Shown: in pieces, positions 1 to 5,627 of the stretch | Layout of the letters: each line of letters starts with the position of its first letter | Position numbering within the stretch: the first letter of the stretch is position 1 | Origin: Rickettsiales bacterium | GTDB lineage: Bacteria; Pseudomonadota; Alphaproteobacteria; Rickettsiales; UBA1997 | Assembly (NCBI GenBank): GCA_031255235.1 | Contig: JAIRSX010000088.1 | Location: 1-5,627, forward strand | Length of the DNA stretch: 5,627 bases | Reading direction: 5' to 3' | The notes under the pieces: model-generated | Databases searched by the model: none | The model's input: the letters and a program-made list of their open reading frames with translations, nothing else | What the model was told of the DNA's origin: nothing | Position numbers and translations under genes: made by a program

Positions 1-231
1 GGAACGCAAGGTACTGGTGGATGTGGTGTAGGTGGTATAGGTGGCTGGTTTGGTGCTGGAACATCAGGTGGTGGTTGGTATGGTGGTGGAGGAGCCGCAG
101 AAACCGGTGCCGGTGGTGGCGGCTCTGGATATTGTGATAAAACACAATTAGAATGCTTGAGTGGTGCTTCTGGTCAACATATTGGTAATGGGGTTGTGAA
201 AATATGTTGGGGAAATGATTCATGTGGATGA
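1..231 (+). CDS. Glycine-rich surface/secreted protein, C-terminal fragment (5' end outside window)
   Basis: Frame 1 is open from the window edge to a TGA at 229-231, giving the last 76 residues of a larger protein. The first 43 residues hold 24 glycines, mostly GGT codons, in GG and GGG runs broken by W, Y and F. A less biased tail follows with GGGGSGYC, then a segment ending GNGVVKICW. This order (Gly-rich stretch, GGGGSGY, short variable loop, G-N-G-x-V-x-I) resembles the C-terminal part of the glycine-rich domain found in many bacterial surface proteins and in ALK-type receptors (the Gly_rich type). Five cysteines, four of them in the last 32 residues, suggest disulfides and therefore an exported protein. 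The start, any signal peptide and the function are outside the window. Low complexity makes homology uncertain, but the open frame and clean stop make a real coding end likely. It is unrelated in composition to the tolB gene 105 bp downstream. Confidence 0.75.
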   Translation, partial: GTQGTGGCGVGGIGGWFGAGTSGGGWYGGGGAAETGAGGGGSGYCDKTQLECLSGASGQHIGNGVVKICWGNDSCG

Positions 232-295
232 TTATTGATTACAATATTATAATAGTCAACTCTGGAAAACTTTCTTTATCTCTAAAAAGTTAATT

Positions 296-323
296 TTGAC
301 ATTTGCTCTCAAGTAAGTATACC
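296..323 (+). promoter_or_regulatory. Candidate sigma-70-type promoter for tolB
   Basis: A perfect -35 consensus, TTGACA, lies at 296-301. After a 16-bp spacer there is a -10-like TATACC at 318-323, matching four of six consensus positions. Initiation about seven bases further on would fall near 330 and leave only a handful of untranslated bases before the tolB ATG at 337. It lies in the only non-coding gap upstream of tolB, which supports a role, but AT-rich DNA gives chance matches and the -10 is weak. Confidence 0.4.
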
Positions 324-336
324 CTTAATTGGTGAT

Positions 337-1680
337 ATGAAAAAGATAATTATTTTATTTATTTTGTTGGTTTCTAATCTGAAAGCAGAAAATGGGTTAC
401 AATTTAATATTGACAATGCGGATATAAATAAAACCAATATCATTTTTGAACAACCATCCAATCCGATTGTTGATAGAATTTATAATATCATTAGAAACAA
501 TTTGTCTACAACAAATCTTTTCCAATTCCAAATGAGTGGGAACATATTTACAGGTATAGAATACAAAGATTCCATTTCTAACTCAGAGTTAATTGAAATG
601 ATAATTGACAAGTATAGAGATTCAAATACTGATGCTGTTTTGACTTCATATATTAAAAATGAGAATGAAAATGGGGATTTTGAATTGGTAATTAGATTTT
701 TTGATATTTTAGACCAAAGAGAGTTGTTCTTTCAAAGTTATCTCATAAATGCCAGTGACTATAAACGAACTTCCATTATGATCGCTGATAAAATTTACGA
801 GAATCTTACGAATGAAATATCAGGGCATTTTGATAGTAAGGTGTTGTTTGTTTCTGAAACCGGAACCATCAAAAATAGAAAAAAGAGAATTGTGATAATG
901 GATTTTGACGGTTCAAATTTAAGGTATTTGACGGATGGTGACAATTTAGTTTTAACTCCAATTTTTTCAAAATTCAACAGGAATGAACTTGTTTATTTAG
1001 AATATGTAAACAAATTTCCTAATCTATTTAAATTAAATTTGTTGAATAGGACGAAACAAAAGATAGGGAAAGATAATGAAATGACTTTTGCTCCAAATTT
1101 CCATCCAAATGGTGTAAATGAAATGCTTTATTCGGTGAGCAAGAGTGGGCATACAAACATTTATAAAATAAATTTTGATACCAATAGGGTTACAAGACTA
1201 ACTGATCTTAACGCCATAAATACATCTCCAAGTTATTCGCCAGATGGGGAACAAATTGTTTTTGTTAGTGATAAAAGTGGAAGCAGGAGATTGTATGTCA
1301 TGGATAGTAATGGTAAAAATACTAAACAGATTAGTAGGGGGAATATTGGGGAGTATGACAAGCCTTCATGGTCTCCTGATGGACGATTAATTTCTTTTGT
1401 TAAGATAGAAAGGGGGAATTTTTATATTGGGCTTATGACTCCAGATGGTGAAAATGAAAGGTTACCTGTTAGTGCTTATTTAATTGATGGAATTAGATGG
1501 TCTCCCAATGGGAGATATTTAATTTACTCTAAGCAAAGTAACGCTTTTGGGAGTAGTAGTATTCCACACTTATATATTTTTGATATTCTTACGAATCATG
1601 AATTCAAATTGAATACACCATCAGATCAAGGTGCAAGCGACCCTGATTGGATTATGAAAGATCAGATATTTTATCAATAA
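337..1680 (+). CDS. tolB: Tol-Pal system beta-propeller protein TolB
   Basis: This is the periplasmic TolB component of the Tol-Pal envelope machine, which binds Pal and links inner-membrane TolQRA energy to outer-membrane constriction at division. The 447 residues are slightly longer than the roughly 430 of E. coli TolB. Residues 1-17 form a Sec signal peptide (KK, then a run of I/L/F/V, ending near LKA before E18), which also fixes the ATG start. Residues about 20-165 match the alpha/beta N-terminal domain. The rest is the propeller, with repeated TolB boxes: FHPNG near 255-259, SPDGEQIVFVSDKSG at 301-315, SPDGRLISFVK at 346-356 and SPNGRYLIYSK at 389-399. The C-terminus GASDPDWI is typical of the family's last blade. 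The ribosome site is weak (GGTGAT directly before ATG). No pal gene follows; instead the 3' end overlaps the convergent glmM by 29 bp. Neither tolQRA nor pal is visible, so the usual operon is split. Confidence 0.95.
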   Translation: MKKIIILFILLVSNLKAENGLQFNIDNADINKTNIIFEQPSNPIVDRIYNIIRNNLSTTNLFQFQMSGNIFTGIEYKDSISNSELIEMIIDKYRDSNTDAVLTSYIKNENENGDFELVIRFFDILDQRELFFQSYLINASDYKRTSIMIADKIYENLTNEISGHFDSKVLFVSETGTIKNRKKRIVIMDFDGSNLRYLTDGDNLVLTPIFSKFNRNELVYLEYVNKFPNLFKLNLLNRTKQKIGKDNEMTFAPNFHPNGVNEMLYSVSKSGHTNIYKINFDTNRVTRLTDLNAINTSPSYSPDGEQIVFVSDKSGSRRLYVMDSNGKNTKQISRGNIGEYDKPSWSPDGRLISFVKIERGNFYIGLMTPDGENERLPVSAYLIDGIRWSPNGRYLIYSKQSNAFGSSSIPHLYIFDILTNHEFKLNTPSDQGASDPDWIMKDQIFYQ

Positions 1681-2995
1681 TTTTATCAACTATTTCATTT
1701 ATTGATTTTTCATTATTGCCTTCTGCCATAACTCTTATTAGTGGTTGAGTGCCAGATTTTCTTATAAGGAGTCGTCCATTACCTTCCAGTTGTTTTTCAT
1801 AGAAAGTAATAAGTTCTTTTAACTCTTTGTTTTCCAATATCTCTGTTTTCGCTTCTACATTTTTTAGTATTTGTGGAGTAGTTTGATATAAATTTGAAAT
1901 TTGGCTTGCTTTTAGTCCCTTTTCTTTCATTATGGTTAGTACGTTTAATGCAGTCATAATGCCATCACCCGTTGTAGAATAATCGCCCAAAATTATATGT
2001 CCGGATTGTTCACCTCCAACGTTATAACCGTTTTTTCGCATTTCCTCCGCCACATATCTGTCACCGACCTTTGTTCTTATGAGATTTAAACCGAGAGAAT
2101 TTATATATTCTTCAAAGCCGTAGTTTGACATTTGGGTTGTAACAACTGCGTTGCCTTTTAATTTGCCTCTTTCTAAATAATCTTTGGTAATCAATGCTAT
2201 AATTTTATCTCCATCAATTTCATTTCCGTTTTCGTCTATTAAAATGCATCTGTCAGCATCGCCATCTACGGCAATTCCAATGTCACATCCATTATCAATA
2301 ACAAGTTGTGTTAATTGTTTTGTGTCGGTGGAACCACATTTCTCATTTATGTTTATTCCGTTTGGAGTGTTTCCTATTTGGAAAATTTTTGCGCCTAACT
2401 CACTAAAAATAATAGGGGCGACTTTATAAGACGCACCGTTAGCGGTGTCTAAACCTATTTTAAAATCAATTTCTACTGTTCGAGAACTGCACTTTATATA
2501 TTGTATATATCGTTGTTGATATAGAGCATTTTCACTTACTTGTCTTCTACCTATTTTGTCATCAATAACAAGTTCTTTTAAGTATGCTTCTTCCTCAATA
2601 CATTTTTCAATTTCTTCTTCAATTTTGTCTGGGAATTTAATCCCGTTTGTATCAAAGAGTTTTATACCGTTATCATAATATGGATTATGGGAAGCGGAAA
2701 TCATAATTCCGATGTCATTATTCATTGTTTTTGTAATCATTGCTAGGCCAGGAGTTGGAATTGGACCTAATAATAAAACATCAATACCAACAGAATTCAA
2801 ACCGGCACAAATTGCGTTTTCAAGCATGTAACAAGAAAGTCTTGTATCTTTACCAATAACAATGTTATTTTTGTGTCCTTTTCTTTTTAAGACGGTTCCA
2901 ATTGCCATCCCAATTTTTGTAGTCATATCCGGTGTCAGAGGATATGTGTTTGCCCTACCTCTAATACCATCCGTGCCAAATAATTTTTTAGTCAT
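1652..2995 (-). CDS. glmM: Phosphoglucosamine mutase GlmM
   Basis: GlmM converts glucosamine-6-phosphate to glucosamine-1-phosphate in the cytoplasm, feeding UDP-GlcNAc for peptidoglycan and LPS. The 447 residues match the family (E. coli 445). All four alpha-D-phosphohexomutase signatures are present in order: the N-terminal FGTDGIRG (6-13); the catalytic loop ISASHNP (99-105) with the phosphoserine at S102; the metal loop DGDADR (244-249); the sugar loop GGEQSGH (327-333); and the phosphate-binding RKSGTQPLIRVM (412-423). In the last, Q417 stands where the family nearly always has glutamate. The start is the ATG at 2995, immediately before TKKLFGTDGIRG, with no clear Shine-Dalgarno. It lies 34 bp downstream of the lptG stop on the same strand, so it is probably cotranscribed. 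Its TAA lies inside the 3' end of the convergent tolB. Assignment over PgmB/ManB-type relatives rests on the N-terminus, length and TASHNP-type loop. Confidence 0.95.
   Translation of the reverse strand: MTKKLFGTDGIRGRANTYPLTPDMTTKIGMAIGTVLKRKGHKNNIVIGKDTRLSCYMLENAICAGLNSVGIDVLLLGPIPTPGLAMITKTMNNDIGIMISASHNPYYDNGIKLFDTNGIKFPDKIEEEIEKCIEEEAYLKELVIDDKIGRRQVSENALYQQRYIQYIKCSSRTVEIDFKIGLDTANGASYKVAPIIFSELGAKIFQIGNTPNGININEKCGSTDTKQLTQLVIDNGCDIGIAVDGDADRCILIDENGNEIDGDKIIALITKDYLERGKLKGNAVVTTQMSNYGFEEYINSLGLNLIRTKVGDRYVAEEMRKNGYNVGGEQSGHIILGDYSTTGDGIMTALNVLTIMKEKGLKASQISNLYQTTPQILKNVEAKTEILENKELKELITFYEKQLEGNGRLLIRKSGTQPLIRVMAEGNNEKSINEIVDKIIDKISDLS
1668..1689. repeat. 10-bp direct repeat (12-nt period) at the tolB/glmM junction
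   Basis: ATTTTATCAA occurs at 1668-1677 and again at 1680-1689, separated by two bases, so the unit repeats every 12 nt. It spans the tolB stop codon (1678-1680) and, on the other strand, encodes the DKII-DKIS repetition near the GlmM C-terminus. The period is a multiple of three, so it is in frame for both genes. A small tandem duplication or slippage event would explain it; chance in AT-rich sequence is also possible. Confidence 0.6.
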
Positions 2996-3029
2996 TCAAT
3001 TAAAAATTATTTCATAAAAGATGGAAAAA

Positions 3030-4109
3030 TCAAATTTTGTAGTCTTTTTTTAGGAGAGACATAATTCCTATTATTATGTAAATAGAGATTAAGAAAATGC
3101 TACCATCTAATACAGATATTTTTTTTGCATTGGCGAATTCTGTAATTATGGTATTTGATATAAAAATTCCAAATCCGCAGAAAATACCACGAACGAAGGA
3201 CAAAAATTTTTTGTTGTTTCTATTATGCACTATACCAAAATGGGCGGAAATGAATATCATAACAGCATACAAAAAAGGTGTAATAATTTTAGAAAAAAAC
3301 TTGACTTCGAATTTTGTTGTATCAAAGCCAGTATTTTTAAGTTCTCCTATTATTCTTCTTAGTTTTAAAAAATGTATTTTATCGGCGGAATCATAATCTC
3401 TTTCTATAATTCCTCTTACAATTTTTTTTGATAAAGTCGCAGGAATCTCAATTTTTTCAATAAATTCTCTTTCTTTTCCTTCCGTGTAAACGAAATTATT
3501 GATGGCGATCCATTTATTTTCATTTAAAGATAGTTGATTGCTGTCAATTTTTTTTAAAAAAACGCCTTTCGTATCCAAGTACATGATCGAAACATTATTG
3601 AAAGTCAAAGAGTCAATGTATACACCGTTTGCTTTAATTATAATGTTATCAGCTTTTTCTTTGAAAAAAATTGCATTCCTAAAAGTGACCAAACCCTTTC
3701 CGTTATTTTTAATTTCTTGCGATTTTAAATTTAATTTGGTTGCTAATGGACTATAAACTAAAACAGCAAAAACTCCAAGCATAAAGGAAACAAACATAGA
3801 AAGTTTTGTGATTTTAAATAGAGATAAACCGCTAACTCGCATTATTGTAATTTCGTTATTACCCGACAATTTGTAAAATGTTATCAGAGCTGACACTAAT
3901 AATATAAATACCAATATAGGTTCTAAAAATATTGGGACTTCATAAAGAACCACTTTTAATATTGTAAAAATATCTGTATTTTCAAAAATCGTTTCTCCAA
4001 TATTTTCTGTGAAGTCAATAACAAAAATTAGGGTAAAAATCCCGGCAAATAGTATAAAAAAATTTTTAAAAATATCCTTTGTTATATAAACTGAAACTCT
4101 TTTAAACAT
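3030..4109 (-). CDS. lptG: LptF/LptG-family LPS export permease, closest to LptG
   Basis: This is an inner-membrane subunit of the LptB2FG transporter, which extracts lipopolysaccharide and passes it to LptC/LptA. From the GTG at 4118 the protein has 362 residues; the chosen ATG at 4109 gives 359 and begins one base after the atpD stop. The family layout is visible (numbered from the GTG): membrane helices near 17-37, 60-82 and 103-124, a hydrophilic beta-rich periplasmic domain about 130-265, then helices near 275-294, 308-326 and 338-356. NNEITIMRVSG (87-97) is the cytoplasmic coupling segment expected to contact the ATPase LptB. The segment KIHFLKLRRIIGELKNTGF resembles the LptG pattern before its fourth helix, and IDFTENI in helix 1 also fits LptG. 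The stop is TGA at 3030-3032. The partner lptF is not in the window, and sequence divergence is high, so LptF is the main alternative. Neither candidate start has a strong ribosome site. Confidence 0.85.
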   Translation of the reverse strand: MFKRVSVYITKDIFKNFFILFAGIFTLIFVIDFTENIGETIFENTDIFTILKVVLYEVPIFLEPILVFILLVSALITFYKLSGNNEITIMRVSGLSLFKITKLSMFVSFMLGVFAVLVYSPLATKLNLKSQEIKNNGKGLVTFRNAIFFKEKADNIIIKANGVYIDSLTFNNVSIMYLDTKGVFLKKIDSNQLSLNENKWIAINNFVYTEGKEREFIEKIEIPATLSKKIVRGIIERDYDSADKIHFLKLRRIIGELKNTGFDTTKFEVKFFSKIITPFLYAVMIFISAHFGIVHNRNNKKFLSFVRGIFCGFGIFISNTIITEFANAKKISVLDGSIFLISIYIIIGIMSLLKKDYKI

Positions 4110-4110
4110 A

Positions 4111-5466
4111 TTAAACACTTTTCAAATTATCAATACCACCTATCATATAGAATGACTGTTCGCTATAATCATCAAATTCTCCATCAATAATTCTGTTACA
4201 TCCATTTATTGTTTTTTCAATAGAAACGGAAATGCCTGGAATATTTGTGAATTGGGTGGTTGTAAAAAATGGCTGAGTCAAAAATTTCTCCACCCTTCTT
4301 GCTCTGGCAACAATCTTTCTGTCTTTCAAAGATAACTCCTCTAAACCAAGCATTGCGATAACATTTTTCAGTTCCTCGTATTCTGTAAGTATCTTTTTAA
4401 CTTTCATGGCACAATTATAATGTTCCTTATTTGCTAATGAAAGCATACTTGAATTTGAGTTCAAAGGATCAACTGCTGGATACAAACCTTGACCTGCTCT
4501 TTTTCTTGATAAAACGAGAGAAGCAGATAAATGAGAAAAAAGATGAGTTGCCGATGGATCAGTGAAATCGTCTGCTGGTACATAAACTGCTTGAATTGAT
4601 GTAATAGATGCTTCGTTTGTTCCCGTAATTCTTTCTTGTAATTCGGCAATGTCACTTGCCAAAGTTGATTGATAACCGACGTGAGAAGGCAATTTTCCTG
4701 TTAAACTCGCGATCTCATTTCCCGCTTGCACGTATCTAAAAATATTGTCAACGAGTAATAAAACATTTTGCTTTTTTGTATCTCTAAAATATTCTGCTGC
4801 TGTTAATGCCGAATGAGCTACTCTAAATCTTGTGCCACTTGGTTCATTCATTTGTCCGTAAAACATTACAGTTTTATCCAAGACACCTGCTTCCTTCATT
4901 TCTGTATATAATTCTTCACCTTCTCTTGTTCTTTCACCAATACCACAAAAAACACTTATACCATCATAATTTAGTGCCATATTATTAATCATTTCAGTGA
5001 TAAGAACCGTTTTACCAACACCTGCACCACCGAATAATCCTGTTTTACCACCAACTTCCAAAGGACACAACAAATCAATAATTTTGATACCTGTGAAATA
5101 AATTTCTCTTTCTGTTTTTTGAGAAAACAGAGGAACCGATGGTTGATGTATTGTTCTGTATATGTCTGTTTTTATTGGCTCTTTATTATCAATTGGTTCT
5201 CCAAAAATGTTTAACATTCTGCCTAATAACTTATTACCTACAGGAATTTTGATTTGTTCTTCCGTATCAATAATTTCATCTTTCAAGGACAGATTACCAA
5301 CGTCATTTATGGCAACGCCCATAACTTCGTTTTCATTCAATAGTTCAAAAACTTCTATAACGACATTGTTTTTTGTCACAAGCTTACTTAAAAGTTTTGG
5401 TAACTTATCAAACTTTGCTTTTATGATGCTTCCATTTATTGAAGTTATGTAACCCATGCTGATCAT
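4111..5466 (-). CDS. atpD: Divergent F-type ATP synthase beta subunit, outside an atp operon
   Basis: The catalytic beta subunit of F1 hydrolyses or makes ATP at the alpha/beta interface and drives gamma. The 451 residues are a little short for the family (about 460-480). The N-terminal barrel starts MGYITSINGSIIKAKF. Core residues are kept: Walker A GGAGVGKT (146-153), GERTREG (177-183) with the catalytic glutamate E178, Walker B LLLVDNIFR (236-244) with D240, the gamma catch loop ADDFTDP (298-304), and YPAVDPL (329-335) with the adenine-stacking Y329. Unusual are SGTRFRVAHSALT (210-222) for the usual PGxRxRVALTGLT, SHVGYQSTLA (261-270) for SAVGYQPTLA, SATHLFSHLSAS (305-316) for xPATTFAHLDAT, and EELSLKD (376-382) for DELSEED. 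GERTREG rules out flagellar/type III and V-type relatives. No atpA, atpG or atpC adjoins it; lptG follows immediately. The next in-frame ATG, at 5457, is an alternative start. It is either the sole but dispersed beta subunit or a paralogue; the sequence alone cannot decide. Confidence 0.9.
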   Translation of the reverse strand: MISMGYITSINGSIIKAKFDKLPKLLSKLVTKNNVVIEVFELLNENEVMGVAINDVGNLSLKDEIIDTEEQIKIPVGNKLLGRMLNIFGEPIDNKEPIKTDIYRTIHQPSVPLFSQKTEREIYFTGIKIIDLLCPLEVGGKTGLFGGAGVGKTVLITEMINNMALNYDGISVFCGIGERTREGEELYTEMKEAGVLDKTVMFYGQMNEPSGTRFRVAHSALTAAEYFRDTKKQNVLLLVDNIFRYVQAGNEIASLTGKLPSHVGYQSTLASDIAELQERITGTNEASITSIQAVYVPADDFTDPSATHLFSHLSASLVLSRKRAGQGLYPAVDPLNSNSSMLSLANKEHYNCAMKVKKILTEYEELKNVIAMLGLEELSLKDRKIVARARRVEKFLTQPFFTTTQFTNIPGISVSIEKTINGCNRIIDGEFDDYSEQSFYMIGGIDNLKSV

Positions 5467-5511
5467 GATAAGATATTTTATTCTAAAATGAAAATTTTAT
5501 CAGTCCACAGA

Positions 5512-5540
5512 ATTATATTTTTTGGGGATTGACTAATTAA
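5512..5540 (-). promoter_or_regulatory. Candidate promoter for the atpD-lptG-glmM unit
   Basis: On the minus strand a perfect TATAAT lies at 5517-5512. With a 17-bp spacer the -35 position (5540-5535) reads TTAATT, a poor match to TTGACA; an 18-bp spacer gives TTTAAT. Initiation would fall near 5505, leaving about 40 untranslated bases before the atpD ATG at 5466. Position in the only gap upstream of the three-gene cluster favours it; base composition argues for caution. Confidence 0.35.
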
Positions 5541-5557
5541 AGTTGATTAATTATATT
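5529..5557 (+). promoter_or_regulatory. Promoter-like element on the + strand, antisense to flanking genes
   Basis: TTGACT (5529-5534) and TATATT (5552-5557) are separated by exactly 17 bp, each matching five of six sigma-70 consensus positions. It points rightwards, away from atpD and into the 3' end of the gene at 5556-5627, where no + strand coding frame begins inside the window. It could give an antisense or small RNA, or be a chance match in an AT-rich gap. Confidence 0.3.
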
Positions 5558-5627
5558 AAGCAATTTCTCTCTCTCCTTTTTCTTCTTTTATAGATCTTAC
5601 ACTTATTATATTACTCACATATTCACT
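5556..5627 (-). CDS. Unidentified protein, C-terminal fragment (5' end outside window)
   Basis: From the right edge, one minus-strand frame is open and ends in TAA at 5558-5556. The other two minus frames meet stops within the first dozen bases. It gives 23 residues ending IKEEKGEREIA, a charged tail rich in Lys, Glu and Arg that would suit a cytoplasmic C-terminus. I cannot assign a family. The tail does not resemble the end of an F1 gamma subunit to my eye, but 23 residues cannot exclude it. It runs in the same direction as atpD with an 89-bp gap (5467-5555), so it may belong to an upstream unit. A short open frame in AT-rich sequence is weak evidence for coding. Confidence 0.45.
   Translation of the reverse strand, partial: SEYVSNIISVRSIKEEKGEREIA

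Noticed and set aside
248..253. Perfect TATAAT on the + strand
   Set aside because: No reasonable -35 hexamer 16-18 bp upstream (that stretch is the end of the glycine-rich coding sequence), and it is far from the tolB start.
235..259. Inverted repeat TTGATTA / TAGTCAA just after the glycine-rich gene, a possible terminator
   Set aside because: Seven pairs including one G-T, an 11-base AT loop, almost no GC and no following U tract; too weak to call.
268..297. AACTTT / AAAGTT inverted repeat followed by AATTTT
   Set aside because: Only six mostly A-T pairs with a 12-base loop; expected by chance in such AT-rich sequence and it overlaps the tolB -35 element.
2184..2429. Open frame on the + strand inside glmM
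   Set aside because: Antisense shadow of a gene with full family signatures; no ribosome site and no recognisable domain.
3097..3396. Open frame on the + strand inside lptG, with hydrophobic stretches
   Set aside because: It mirrors the complementary strand of a membrane protein gene; no independent support.
4461..4655. Alternative minus-strand frame inside atpD
   Set aside because: It overlaps the conserved catalytic region in another frame and has no features of its own.
5162..5452. Open frame on the + strand inside the 5' part of atpD
   Set aside because: Antisense to a conserved beta-subunit N-terminal domain; Ser/Phe/Leu-rich shadow composition.
4111..5466. Possibility that the ATPase is a flagellar/type III secretion ATPase or a V-type subunit
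   Set aside because: GERTREG, the catch loop ADDxTDP and YPAVDPL are F1 beta hallmarks; secretion and V-type ATPases differ at these places.
5500..5534. AGTCC ... GGATTGACT as a hairpin terminator in the gap upstream of atpD
   Set aside because: Arms pair only with gaps and mismatches, and no U tract follows on either strand.

Overview
The window is strongly AT-rich and densely coded. It comes from a Gram-negative bacterium, since it carries an outer-membrane-linked TolB, an LptF/LptG-family lipopolysaccharide permease and GlmM for peptidoglycan and LPS precursors. The low GC, the scattered order of normally clustered genes and the tolB/glmM adjacency fit an AT-rich alphaproteobacterial lineage, either host-associated or with a reduced genome. 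That placement is an inference and could be wrong. The standard code applies: TGA is used as a stop and no gene has internal stops.

Left part, + strand. Positions 1-231 are the 3' end of a gene for a glycine-rich, cysteine-containing protein, probably surface or secreted. A 105-bp gap with a promoter-like TTGACA leads into tolB (337-1680), the periplasmic beta-propeller of the Tol-Pal envelope system.

Right part, - strand. Reading leftwards, the order is the 3' end of an unidentified gene (5556-5627), an 89-bp gap with promoter-like elements, an F-type ATPase beta subunit (atpD-like, 4111-5466), an LptG-like permease (3030-4109, or to 4118 from a GTG start) and glmM (1652-2995). atpD and lptG touch or overlap, and lptG and glmM are 34 bp apart, so the three look like one transcription unit. 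glmM converges on tolB and their coding ends overlap by 29 bp, at a 12-nt-period direct repeat.

Three of the four complete genes serve the cell envelope: TolB (envelope constriction and outer-membrane integrity), LptG (LPS extraction from the inner membrane) and GlmM (glucosamine-1-phosphate supply). The odd member is the ATPase beta subunit. It sits outside any atpHAGDC context, with none of the other four subunits next to it, and departs from the family consensus at several normally invariant places while keeping the core catalytic residues. It is the most interesting object here. I see no tRNA, rRNA, CRISPR array, insertion sequence or attachment site.
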